Assembly (NCBI RefSeq): GCF_008329705.1 | Contig: NZ_VTSX01000007.1 | Location: 1 to 64,000, forward strand | DNA: 64,000 bases | Direction: 5' to 3' | DNA from: Chryseobacterium sp. SN22 | Lineage (GTDB): Bacteria; Bacteroidota; Bacteroidia; Flavobacteriales; Weeksellaceae | Part shown: in pieces, positions 8,287 to 15,865 of the stretch | How the letters are laid out: each line of letters begins with the position of its first letter | How positions within the stretch are numbered: position 1 is the first letter of the stretch | Program-made: the position numbers and the translations under genes | The notes under the pieces: model-generated | Told to the model about the DNA's origin: nothing | Database searches by the model: none | The model's input: the letters and a program-made list of their open reading frames with translations, nothing else

Positions 8287-8613
8287 TTATTTTAATTTCT
8301 CATTATTCTGATGGCGGTCTCTGTCGCGATCGGTTTTGATCTTCATCTTTTTATCGAAAGCTTCCTGGAGGTTCACTCCGGTCTGGTTGGCCAGACACAA
8401 TGTCACAAACAGGACGTCGGCCAGCTCTTCTCCAAGATCCTTGGTTTTATCGCTTTCCTTTTCGCTCTGTTCACCGTATCTTCTGGCAATAATTCTCGCC
8501 ACTTCGCCGACTTCTTCTGTCAGCATCGCCATATTGGTCAGTTCATTAAAATAACGGACGCCGATCGTACTGATCCATTCGTCCACTTGCTGCTGGAGAT
8601 TTGTAATTTCCAT
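8287..8613 (-). CDS. MazG-type nucleotide pyrophosphohydrolase
   Basis: This 108-residue, all-alpha protein belongs to the MazG/dUTPase-type pyrophosphohydrolases that clean non-canonical nucleoside triphosphates. The metal-binding pattern E-E-x-x-E followed by E-x-x-D is present: TEEVGEVARI (residues 32-41) and DLGEELADVLF (about 60-70). The single-domain length matches short MazG proteins. Its ATG overlaps the TAA of the small gene upstream (TAATG at 8611-8615), a strong sign of translational coupling. The C-terminus is Asp/Arg-rich. Confidence 0.85.
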   Translation of the reverse strand: MEITNLQQQVDEWISTIGVRYFNELTNMAMLTEEVGEVARIIARRYGEQSEKESDKTKDLGEELADVLFVTLCLANQTGVNLQEAFDKKMKIKTDRDRDRHQNNEKLK

Positions 8614-8803
8614 TAAGGTTTATGTTTTAGCTGTTCTTCGAGAACAGCGACTTTAGATTTTAAAAGATTTAACTCGTTGTCCTGATGAGCTGTATTCCCA
8701 ATATTTTCAGTAAAATCAGCAAATTTTTGAAAAGCTTTCTCACGATAAGGTATACTGCAACCAATATGATAAAAGCACCTGTTTTAAAAAGATCGAAATC
8801 CAT
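8613..8803 (-). pseudogene. Small membrane/coiled-coil protein, apparent frameshift
   Basis: From ATG 8803 the frame reads MDFDLFKTGAFIILVAVYLI, one transmembrane helix, then continues to a stop at 8669-8671 (44 residues). One base earlier in register, the sequence continues as FADFTENIGN, QDNELNLLKSKVAVLEEQL and HKP, a typical cytoplasmic coiled coil, with its TAA overlapping the mazG ATG. Adding one A in the five-A tract (complement of 8724-8728) makes a 63-residue protein with one helix plus a leucine-heptad tail. The exact coupling to mazG supports the repaired version, so the frameshift may be a sequencing error. Function unknown; it starts 12 bases after the lipoprotein stop. Confidence 0.6.
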
Positions 8804-8815
8804 TTTTATATGTTT

Positions 8816-10228
8816 TTAGAAATACTGATATGCCCCAAGGGTCGGATTAGATGTTCTAGAAACATTGGCAATATCCGTAGGAACAGTTACTGCAACCGTT
8901 GTACTTCCTTTACCAATGGCCGGGGAGTTCTGTTTCACCCGCATATTCATTTTCGCTGCAAAATAATTAACGAACAGCGGATCCTGGTTTTTAAGCGATT
9001 GAATGACATTGGTATTGGTATCGAAATTGAAACCGGCTTCCGAAGTTCCGGAATATTTGATCAGGCAGTTCTGGAGCGTAAAATTGAATTGCTGCCCCGG
9101 CGTCTGCTCAAAGCTCACCGAATTATCACGGTCCGAATACACGATGCTGTTCCTTACATTAAGAATCAGAGCGCCCTGTTCCTTCGTTCCGGATTCGTTG
9201 GTCCATTCGTTGCTGGCGTACAATCCGTTCCTGTTGTAGGAATGCAGCAGATCCGAATAATTGGCAACGGTACAATGCGTCAGGTCATAATTTCCTCCTT
9301 TAAAGATGCCGATTGCCGATTCGCCGCAGTTGTTCATCACTAAATTTTTGGCATTGATCGTCGAAGCCACCGAGTAGATCCCGTATTCCTGAAAGGTGTG
9401 GATGAAGGAATTGTTGATCGTAGCGTTGGTCTGCTTCAGCTCAAGACCTCTGGAACCCCCGAACAAACGGGTATAGTTCATATTTAAGGTAGATCCGGCA
9501 CTCATTTTAATGGAATTCCAGTTTTTAGGAATCGTATCATACGCCGGATCGTTCCGGTCGCCACGAAGGGTCACATTATTGGCCAGGGTACCGTTGATAT
9601 TCAGGGTTGCTCCGGAAAGCACCTTCATCCCGCTGTTTTTATGGAAATACACTTTTGTGCCCTGCTGGATATTCAAAACTGCATTCTGATCGATCGTAAG
9701 ATCCCCATAAATAATTTTAGCCTTATTGCTGGTCCAGTTGGTCGTGGAAGTAAGGACGTTAGGGTTGGTTGGGGTCTTAATAAAGAACTCCGCATCCTGT
9801 ACCACGGAGAATAAAACTACCTGCTGCTGCCCGGCCGGGCTCTGGAACAGGACCTTGTCTTCGGCAATTGCCTGCGGTCCCGCAGCTTCCGGTGCAATTT
9901 CTACGAAAATATACAGGCTGTCTTTTTTTCTTAAAGGGACATCTTTAAAATCGTAGCCCGGTTTTCCGTCTACATTGATCTTATATAAAGAGGTCGCGCC
10001 TTTTTCCAGATGAATTCTCGGGATCAGGATGTCCTTGTCTTCGTTATTATATACTTTTACGGCGTAGGTTTCGGAGCGGACCTGGTGATATACCGTATCA
10101 CAGAAAACCGTGTCCCTTGAAAAGCTCAGCTCCTGCGACGGTGCATCGAAACTGATGTCGTCTTTATTACAAGAGACCGCCATGACAAGCATCCAGAAAG
10201 AAAAAGCCAGTAATAATTTGAATTTCAT
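8816..10228 (-). CDS. Lipoprotein with right-handed beta-helix
   Basis: The 470-residue protein has a lipoprotein signal (hydrophobic core, then VMAVSC with Cys20). Residues 30-140 look like an immunoglobulin-type beta-sandwich. Residues about 170-400 have the repeating turns of a parallel beta-helix, with many short strands, Asn/Thr/Gly turns and phrases such as NCGESAIGIF. Proteins of this kind sit on the outer membrane and often bind or cleave polysaccharides, but I see no catalytic signature. It is the first gene of the operon that ends in aroA and is preceded by a -7 box. The role of a surface protein in this housekeeping operon is not clear. Confidence 0.7.
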   Translation of the reverse strand: MKFKLLLAFSFWMLVMAVSCNKDDISFDAPSQELSFSRDTVFCDTVYHQVRSETYAVKVYNNEDKDILIPRIHLEKGATSLYKINVDGKPGYDFKDVPLRKKDSLYIFVEIAPEAAGPQAIAEDKVLFQSPAGQQQVVLFSVVQDAEFFIKTPTNPNVLTSTTNWTSNKAKIIYGDLTIDQNAVLNIQQGTKVYFHKNSGMKVLSGATLNINGTLANNVTLRGDRNDPAYDTIPKNWNSIKMSAGSTLNMNYTRLFGGSRGLELKQTNATINNSFIHTFQEYGIYSVASTINAKNLVMNNCGESAIGIFKGGNYDLTHCTVANYSDLLHSYNRNGLYASNEWTNESGTKEQGALILNVRNSIVYSDRDNSVSFEQTPGQQFNFTLQNCLIKYSGTSEAGFNFDTNTNVIQSLKNQDPLFVNYFAAKMNMRVKQNSPAIGKGSTTVAVTVPTDIANVSRTSNPTLGAYQYF

Positions 10229-10252
10229 CGAAATTAAAGTTTAAATAGATTT

Positions 10253-10260
10253 CAAATTTA
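10253..10260 (-). promoter_or_regulatory. -7 box of the lipoprotein-mazG-aroA operon
   Basis: The complement reads TAAATTTG, matching the Bacteroidetes TAnnTTTG box, 25 bases before the ATG at 10228. No good TTTG is found at the -33 position, so the call rests on the -7 box and its location. Confidence 0.45.
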
Positions 10261-10307
10261 ACGAAAATACTTTAAATTTCTTATGAAGAAAAAATTATTG
10301 CGTCTTA

Positions 10308-10338
10308 TTTGCAATTTCAAAAAAATATTGTATTTTTG
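10308..10338 (+). promoter_or_regulatory. Bacteroidetes-type promoter of rpmE2
   Basis: TTTG at 10308-10311 and TATTTTTG at 10331-10338, separated by exactly 19 bases, match the consensus of the primary Bacteroidetes sigma factor. It leaves an untranslated leader of about 65 bases before the L31 gene. Confidence 0.8.
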
Positions 10339-10408
10339 CACCCTAAAATTAGCAGAGAAATACCATTACTATTTCGAAAGCAAACTTTAATTTTTTAAAA
10401 ATTGTATT

Positions 10409-10660
10409 ATGAAAAAAGGAATCCACCCAGAAAATTATAGACTTGTTGTTTTCAAAGATATGAGTAACGACGAAGTATTTCTTTCAAAGTCTACAGCAGA
10501 AACAAAAGACACCATCGAGTACGAAGGACAAGAGTATCCTTTGATCAAAATGGAAATCTCCTCAACTTCTCACCCTTTCTACACTGGTAAAGTGAAGTTG
10601 GTGGACACTGCAGGTAGAGTTGATAAGTTCATGAACAAATACAAAAAATTCGCTAAGTAA
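10409..10660 (+). CDS. rpmE2: Ribosomal protein L31, type B
   Basis: This is a protein of the large ribosomal subunit. The 83-residue sequence with [17 protein letters not shown] at the start and [21 protein letters not shown] near the end is the type B (zinc-free) form: it lacks the CxxC zinc pairs of type A L31. Length is typical. It is a single-gene unit with a near-consensus promoter and a strong terminator. Confidence 0.96.
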   Translation: MKKGIHPENYRLVVFKDMSNDEVFLSKSTAETKDTIEYEGQEYPLIKMEISSTSHPFYTGKVKLVDTAGRVDKFMNKYKKFAK

Positions 10661-10680
10661 TTTTTTGAGATTAAATATAA

Positions 10681-10711
10681 AAAAGTCTTCCGGATTCCGG
10701 AAGACTTTTTT
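10681..10711 (+). terminator. Terminator of rpmE2
   Basis: A perfect 13-base stem AAAAGTCTTCCGG / CCGGAAGACTTTT with a 3-base loop followed by more T. Confidence 0.92.
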
Positions 10712-10768
10712 ATTTGTATTTTTGTTACACCTTAAATTTGAATATTAAACTTTAAACTATACTGAACG

Positions 10769-11929
10769 ATGCAATTGGTATTTTCAGACGCCCAATACTG
10801 GGAAGATTTTCTTCCGCTTACTTTTACCCGTCCCGTAGCAGAAATGCGTTGCGGAATCCTGACTTTTTCCGAAAGATGGCAGAAAATTTTAGAGAATACG
10901 GAGGTTTCTTTCTTTACGGAAATGTACCTGCAGGGAAAATTCCCGGAACCTGAAAAAAAAGAGAGCCTTTTCCTGGTCGCCAACTTTTTACCGAGTGAAA
11001 CCGTTATTCAGCAGATCAAAGACCTGAAGCAAGGGGAAGCATTGGTCTATGAAGATGAACTGATTGCTGCCAGGATCAATATGGATGGTTTCTCCCTCCA
11101 GCAGATTGAAAAAATGACCGATATTAAAGAAGAACTGGTATTCTTTAAAAAGCCAACGGATTTATTTACCTATAACCAAAAAGCAATCGATTTCGATTTT
11201 GAACTGCTGACCAAAGGCAGAACTTCTCAGGAGCTTTCTTCCACCAACGGGTTTCTGGGAGATCAAAAAGACCTGTTCATCGAAGAAGGTGCACAAATTG
11301 AATTTTCTACCCTCAATACCAGAACCGGAAAGATCTATATCGGGAAAAATGCGGAGGTGATGGAAGGCTGTATGCTGCGGGGTCCGATTGCGCTTGGAGA
11401 ATCGTCTAAATTCAATTTAGGATCAAAAATATATGGAGCCACGACCATCGGCCCCCATTGTAAAGTAGGCGGCGAGGTGAACAACATCATTATTTTCGGG
11501 TATTCCAATAAAGGACACGAAGGATTTATCGGAAATTCCGTAATCGGGGAGTGGTGCAATTTCGGGGCAGACTCCAATTCGTCCAATATGAAAAACAACT
11601 ACGGAAACGTCAGGCTGTGGAACTACCGGACGAAAGCCTTTGAAGACACCGGCCTTCAGTTTGCCGGCCTGATCATGGGCGACCATTCTAAAACCGCGAT
11701 CAATACCCAGCTTAATACCGGAACTGTCATTGGGGTTGCCTCCAATATTTTCAGAGAAGGTTTCCCGCCGAACCTCGTGGAAAACTTTTCCTGGGGCGGT
11801 TTCAAAGACGACGAAAAATTTAAACTGGATAAAGCCTATGAAGTAGCCGGAAGAGCCATGGCCAGAAGGAATGTGGTGCTACAGGAGGAGGATAAGGCGA
11901 TTTTGAAGCATGTTTTTGATACGTATTAA
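10769..11929 (+). CDS. GlmU-family sugar nucleotidyl/acetyltransferase-like protein
   Basis: The 386-residue protein belongs to the GlmU family found in Bacteroidetes. The N-terminus (residues 1-30, with LTFTRPVAEMRCG) is the remnant of a nucleotidyltransferase domain seen in that family. The C-terminal half (about 180-370) has hexapeptide-repeat spacing of a left-handed beta-helix acyltransferase, including the NNIIIFGYSNKGHEGFIG stretch and NFGADSNSSNMKNNYG. It probably acts in amino-sugar nucleotide synthesis for the cell wall; whether it provides both GlmU activities is unknown. Start ATG at 10769 fits the family N-terminus. Confidence 0.85.
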   Translation: MQLVFSDAQYWEDFLPLTFTRPVAEMRCGILTFSERWQKILENTEVSFFTEMYLQGKFPEPEKKESLFLVANFLPSETVIQQIKDLKQGEALVYEDELIAARINMDGFSLQQIEKMTDIKEELVFFKKPTDLFTYNQKAIDFDFELLTKGRTSQELSSTNGFLGDQKDLFIEEGAQIEFSTLNTRTGKIYIGKNAEVMEGCMLRGPIALGESSKFNLGSKIYGATTIGPHCKVGGEVNNIIIFGYSNKGHEGFIGNSVIGEWCNFGADSNSSNMKNNYGNVRLWNYRTKAFEDTGLQFAGLIMGDHSKTAINTQLNTGTVIGVASNIFREGFPPNLVENFSWGGFKDDEKFKLDKAYEVAGRAMARRNVVLQEEDKAILKHVFDTY

Positions 11930-11934
11930 AATAT

Positions 11935-11961
11935 AAAACCTCAGTATTTTCTGAGGTTTTT
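11935..11961. terminator. Bidirectional terminator between convergent genes
   Basis: AAAACCTCAG / CTGAGGTTTT with a 6-base loop, between the GlmU-family gene (plus) and the DUF6438-like gene (minus). A/T-runs on both sides allow use in both directions. Confidence 0.85.
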
Positions 11962-11970
11962 AGTGAATTT

Positions 11971-12759
11971 CTAATATTCAATTTGTTTTTCTTTATCGGT
12001 TCGGATAAGCTCCGTCTTTTCCCCTATTTGGTATAACAGATTTATTAATTGTTGGCTGATAGCAGGAGGGAACATCGATTTGAAATATTTTCTTTTACCA
12101 TTATAATAAATGATTAATGTTGTTGTGGGCGCATCATGGCCTTCTTTTTTTGGAAAAGTCCACATTTTCAAATTAGATGTTTGTAAAATCTTTATCAATT
12201 GATTATATGAGTTTTCAGAAAGTATTCCTGTGAAATTTCCGGAATTAATCTTATCGTTAAATAGCTCCCGATGTATAAAAATATTTCTATTCTTATCTAT
12301 TTCTAAATTAATTACAGAACAATCACCATAGCATGGTGTGGTACGGTAGATTAACTTTTCAAACGAAATCGAGTTGTCCAGGTTAAATTCCTGTTTTGTA
12401 AAAATAATCTCCTTCCTATTTCTGAAAAAATCTTTAGATAATTCAGAGGTGGGAATAAGGGTCAATTTACTTTCTGTCATCTTTTTTATGTTAAAATTAT
12501 ATTCAGAAACATAAGTTTTATCAGAGCCAGCCTTGGTATATTGAGTATAAAAACTTAAAGAGTCTTTGGATATCTTTAAATTTAATTGCTCCTGAGTTTC
12601 ATTAGTAGACAAAACATTAGATCTGTCTCCACCCTCATTTATTTTAATAACATCGTTGTTGTTTGAAATCCATATTCCCTGAAGATGCTTATTTTGTCCA
12701 TGAATATGTATTGATAGGCACAATATGATTATGTAAATTATATAAATATGATTTTTCAT
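11971..12759 (-). CDS. Secreted protein with DUF6438-like domain
   Basis: The start at 12759 (MKNHIYIIYIIILCLSIHIHGQ) gives a clean signal peptide; the longer reading from 12789 would overlap the upstream stop. The product is 262 residues. Residues about 20-130 resemble a lipocalin-like 'extent of disease' domain (opening LQGIWISNNNDVIKI). Residues about 140-240 carry YRTTPCYGDCSVINLEI, the pattern of DUF6438 with two close Cys that may form a disulphide. It begins 20 bases after the HExxH lipoprotein gene, so the two are cotranscribed. Base composition is more AT-rich than the neighbours, which may indicate recent transfer. Function unknown. Confidence 0.65.
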   Translation of the reverse strand: MKNHIYIIYIIILCLSIHIHGQNKHLQGIWISNNNDVIKINEGGDRSNVLSTNETQEQLNLKISKDSLSFYTQYTKAGSDKTYVSEYNFNIKKMTESKLTLIPTSELSKDFFRNRKEIIFTKQEFNLDNSISFEKLIYRTTPCYGDCSVINLEIDKNRNIFIHRELFNDKINSGNFTGILSENSYNQLIKILQTSNLKMWTFPKKEGHDAPTTTLIIYYNGKRKYFKSMFPPAISQQLINLLYQIGEKTELIRTDKEKQIEY

Positions 12760-12779
12760 TCTGATTTTATTATTAATTA

Positions 12780-14066
12780 TCAAGGGCATTTGGTTCCTTT
12801 ATGATTTCCTAAGGTAGTATTTTTTTCATTACTATTTAGTTGGTATTGTGCCTGTGTTGTTGTGGCGATGCCAGTTCTTGCCATTGCTACAACTACATCA
12901 TGAGGAAGATTAGGGTTATATGCTGACAATATGTTTTGTAAGGTAGTAAGAAATGGGATAAGCTGTTGATGTCCATCAATATAGGTATATCTGTTAACAA
13001 CAGTACCATCTGCAGTATAGTCATATCCAACAATGACACCAGGATACTGGTCTTGAAAGGCAGTGTCACCAAGTCTAAATTTTTCGTAATCTAAAAATGC
13101 ATGGATAACTTCGTGATACATTGTCACTAAGATATATTCTTTAGTCGCATTTGTCAAAACTTGATCATTTAAGCTTATAATTGCTGTAAATCCTTCTGTA
13201 TTACTATGAGAAGTAAAAGTTACACCATCTATATTACCCATATTACTTCTTGATCTAAATGTAATGTTATAGTTTTCATTATTTTGAAAAATTTGTCGCA
13301 TTGCATTTGCTAATTCATTATCTAGATTAGGTAGTTGCTGAACTAAACTCTCAGCACATGGATAATTTTGTAATTGACTTATTATATTATCTTCCTCGTT
13401 ATTTCCCTCATCCCCACCGCCGGAATAATCGTATCCTTCGTTTCCGCCTCCCATTTCGCAGACGCCGTTTGCATTCACTATGCCTACACAGTTGTCGATA
13501 AGCTGTATACATTTGATGTAGGATCTGGTGGACCAGTGGCCGGAACCCGACGAAGGATCAGGGCTGCTTTCATTATCCGGGATCCATACCGCGATCGACT
13601 GCCTGGTACAGGAGGTTCTTTCACTTTGGGCATAAGAAGCATCCGCTTTAGCCGCCTTTTTCGTCCTGGCAAAAACAAGTCCCTGGAAAAATTCAATGTC
13701 CTGCGGATCGTTGGTGTAATAGAAGTATACTTTCCGGCCATGTCTCGGTATCTTCAGTACGGAAGTTACCCTGTCGCCGCTTACGATGGGTACGGCTACA
13801 AAGCTTTCGTCAAAGCTTTCGGACGTAGTGGCATAGTTCCAGAGCGGGGTTCCGCCGGATTTCCTGATCTCATCCTCGTTCTCTGCATAGATTTTCATTA
13901 CATTCTTGATGTATTTCTCATCCTGCTTCCAGAGCGAAAGGTTGGTATATTCGTTTGATACCGGTTGACCCGATGAAGACATCTCATCATGAACACAGGA
14001 ATTAAGGGTAAAAAGAAAGACCGCCATACAGGCCAGCCATGAAACAATTTTTCTCGTCATAGTCAT
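12780..14066 (-). CDS. Lipoprotein with HExxH (metallopeptidase-like) domain
   Basis: The 428-residue protein has a lipoprotein signal (core followed by FTLNSC). The N-terminal half (about 40-215) is a compact domain with LWKQDEKYIKNVMKIY, WNYATT and FDESFVAVP, which I recall as shared by several Chryseobacterium lipoproteins with different C-termini. A Gly/Glu-rich linker (about 205-228) leads to a second domain with YHEVIHAFLDYE; HEVIH (318-322) is the zinc-binding motif of gluzincin/SprT-like peptidases. The 3' half is clearly more AT-rich than the 5' half, suggesting a module swap. Overall it resembles a conserved surface delivery domain joined to an exchangeable effector. The protease activity is inferred only from the motif. 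Confidence 0.6.
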   Translation of the reverse strand: MTMTRKIVSWLACMAVFLFTLNSCVHDEMSSSGQPVSNEYTNLSLWKQDEKYIKNVMKIYAENEDEIRKSGGTPLWNYATTSESFDESFVAVPIVSGDRVTSVLKIPRHGRKVYFYYTNDPQDIEFFQGLVFARTKKAAKADASYAQSERTSCTRQSIAVWIPDNESSPDPSSGSGHWSTRSYIKCIQLIDNCVGIVNANGVCEMGGGNEGYDYSGGGDEGNNEEDNIISQLQNYPCAESLVQQLPNLDNELANAMRQIFQNNENYNITFRSRSNMGNIDGVTFTSHSNTEGFTAIISLNDQVLTNATKEYILVTMYHEVIHAFLDYEKFRLGDTAFQDQYPGVIVGYDYTADGTVVNRYTYIDGHQQLIPFLTTLQNILSAYNPNLPHDVVVAMARTGIATTTQAQYQLNSNEKNTTLGNHKGTKCP

Positions 14067-14218
14067 TTTGTTTTTAATGGGTTAAATATATAAATCTTTT
14101 AATTACTCAACAAAAGTGTGAAAAACAAATGGAGAAAATACAGTAAAAATTTACTGCTTTCCGTTCTTTTTTTCTAAAAGAATTTTTTATGTACTTTTGA
14201 AGGAAATACTTTTATGCT

Positions 14219-14568
14219 ATGACGTTAGGTGAAAAATAAAAAAAGCAAGACTTGGTAAAAACTTCACGCAGGAATACCTTGCCGAAGTCCTGCATGTTTC
14301 CCAGAAAACCTATTCCAATTTTGAGAATGATAAAACCAAACCGGATTTTCATCAGGTGGAGGATATTGCAAAGACACTTGAAATAAGTGTTCTTGATTTT
14401 TTAAGCGGAGATAGTATAACTATTAATCAGAATAACAATGAAATTGCCGTAGCTCAGAATTATGCGCCCATCACATTATCTGAAAAACTTATCGAACAAT
14501 ACGAGCAAAGGCTGAAGGATAAAGACACGGAGATCGAATTCCTCAAGCTGCTTCTCGGTAAAAAATAG
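14219..14568 (+). pseudogene. XRE-family regulator, apparent A-tract frameshift
   Basis: The ATG at 14219 reads MTLGEK and then hits TAA. With one extra A in the GAAAAATAAAAAAAG stretch (14230-14245) the frame continues as IKKARLGKNFTQEYLAEVLHV, SQKTYSNFENDKTKP and on to the stop at 14566-14568, a 116-residue XRE-type helix-turn-helix protein with a C-terminal coiled coil (IEQYEQRLKDKDTEIEFLKLLL). This matches a common Bacteroidetes regulator type. As given, only an internal ATG (14356) would yield 70 residues without the DNA-binding domain. The long A-runs make a sequencing or assembly error likely. It lies divergent from the HExxH lipoprotein. Confidence 0.7.
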
Positions 14569-14597
14569 AAACTTCAAAAATTTTGAAGTTTTTTTGT
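14569..14597 (+). terminator. Terminator after the XRE gene
   Basis: AAACTTCAAAA (14569-14579) pairs with TTTTGAAGTTT (14581-14591) and is followed by T. Confidence 0.8.
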
Positions 14598-14652
14598 TTT
14601 TTCATGTAATGAAATGTAAAAACCGGTTGTCTTACTTATAGAAACAAAACTT

Positions 14653-15162
14653 ATGACTCAGGAAACCTTCAGGGATACGGTATTCAGTCTCAAAAATGAG
14701 ATGTATCGCTTTGCGAAAAGGTTTGTGATGAGCAGTGATGAAGCGGAAGATGTGGTGCAGGACCTGATGATCAGGTTCTGGCAGAAAAAAGAAGAGCTGG
14801 CTCAATTCGGGCACTTAAAGTCCTATGCACTGAAAGCGGTAAGAAACGAATGCCTGAATCGGCTGAAGCATCACGAGGTGAAGACTGGATTCGCCGATAT
14901 GCAGCTTCACCGGTCAGAGCTTTACAGTATGGAGGTGAATAACCTGAAGGAGTACATCATCGGTTTTATCAATGAGCTTCCGGAGAAACAAAAGACGGTG
15001 ATCCATTTAAAGGATGTAGAGGAATATGAAGTTTCGGAGATTGCCGGAATGCTGGAAATGGAAGAAAACGCAGTACGGGTAAACCTGATGCGGGCAAGAC
15101 AAAAGGTAAAAGAGCAAATTTCACAATTGATGAATTATGAGCAAAGACAAATTTCAAGATAA
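14653..15162 (+). CDS. ECF-type RNA polymerase sigma factor
   Basis: This 169-residue sigma-70 family factor has region 2 at about 15-80 (MYRFAKRFVMSSDEAEDVVQDLMIRFW, shown here in parts: MYRFAKRF then DVVQDLMIRFW) and region 4 at about 110-160 (LPEKQKTVIHLKDVEEY, SEIAGMLEMEENAVRVNL). Regions 1 and 3 are absent, as in ECF factors. It directs polymerase to a small regulon. The next gene overlaps it by 26 bases and encodes a one-helix membrane protein, the usual sigma/anti-sigma arrangement. Confidence 0.9.
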   Translation: MTQETFRDTVFSLKNEMYRFAKRFVMSSDEAEDVVQDLMIRFWQKKEELAQFGHLKSYALKAVRNECLNRLKHHEVKTGFADMQLHRSELYSMEVNNLKEYIIGFINELPEKQKTVIHLKDVEEYEVSEIAGMLEMEENAVRVNLMRARQKVKEQISQLMNYEQRQISR

Positions 15163-15805
15163 ATACAACGAAATCTTCCGGGACATAAAGGAAGAAAAAA
15201 TGGACTGGGATTTTGAAGATTTCCTGAAGAAAGCGGAAGGCAAAAAAGATGAGGCCCAGGAAAATCAGGAAACACCCATCATCCCGATCAGTATAAAAGC
15301 AAGACCTTCATTCCCAAAATGGTTTTGGATGGCGGCCAGTGTAATCGTATTGTTGAGTGTAGGTTTTATTTTTAATATGAATCAACATTCTCAGATTGAA
15401 GACCAGGCGAAACTGGTGGAAAACCGGATCAGACAGCAGAAAAACAATTTCATCGAAGAAAACAGCGAACATCAGGAACAGGTGGCTGTAAACCCTACAA
15501 ATGATTCCCTTTCCGGAGCGAAGAAAGATTCAATCTTTGAAGGTGGCAAAATAGCGGAAAAAGATGTCTTGGATGAAATCCTGCCGAAAAGGGGAAGGTT
15601 GAAAAAAGAAAGAAAGCCGAAATATGTTTATCATTCCTCAAAAGCCGATTCTACGGGCTATAAAGATTCTTACGTGATCGTAAACGGGAAAAGAATCGAC
15701 AATGTGGAAGAAGCCATTAACGTGACTAAATATTCATTTCAAATATTTGCAAATAACGTCAGTGAAAAATTAGTACAGCCTAAAGTCGTTGACGACGATT
15801 ATTAA
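15137..15805 (+). CDS. Probable anti-sigma factor, single-pass membrane protein
   Basis: The 222-residue protein has a charged cytoplasmic head (1-60, including a helical EKMDWDFEDFLKKAE), one transmembrane helix (about 62-79) and a charged periplasmic tail. No named domain is recognised. The role is inferred from its start inside the sigma gene (26-base overlap) and the topology, both standard for anti-sigma factors that hold an ECF factor at the membrane. The signal it senses is unknown; the two envelope proteins encoded next are candidates for regulon members or signal inputs. Confidence 0.65.
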   Translation: MSKDKFQDKYNEIFRDIKEEKMDWDFEDFLKKAEGKKDEAQENQETPIIPISIKARPSFPKWFWMAASVIVLLSVGFIFNMNQHSQIEDQAKLVENRIRQQKNNFIEENSEHQEQVAVNPTNDSLSGAKKDSIFEGGKIAEKDVLDEILPKRGRLKKERKPKYVYHSSKADSTGYKDSYVIVNGKRIDNVEEAINVTKYSFQIFANNVSEKLVQPKVVDDDY

Positions 15806-15865
15806 TTAACCTTAACCAAGATTATGCACCTGATCAGGCATCTGTAATCAAATAAAAATTGACTC

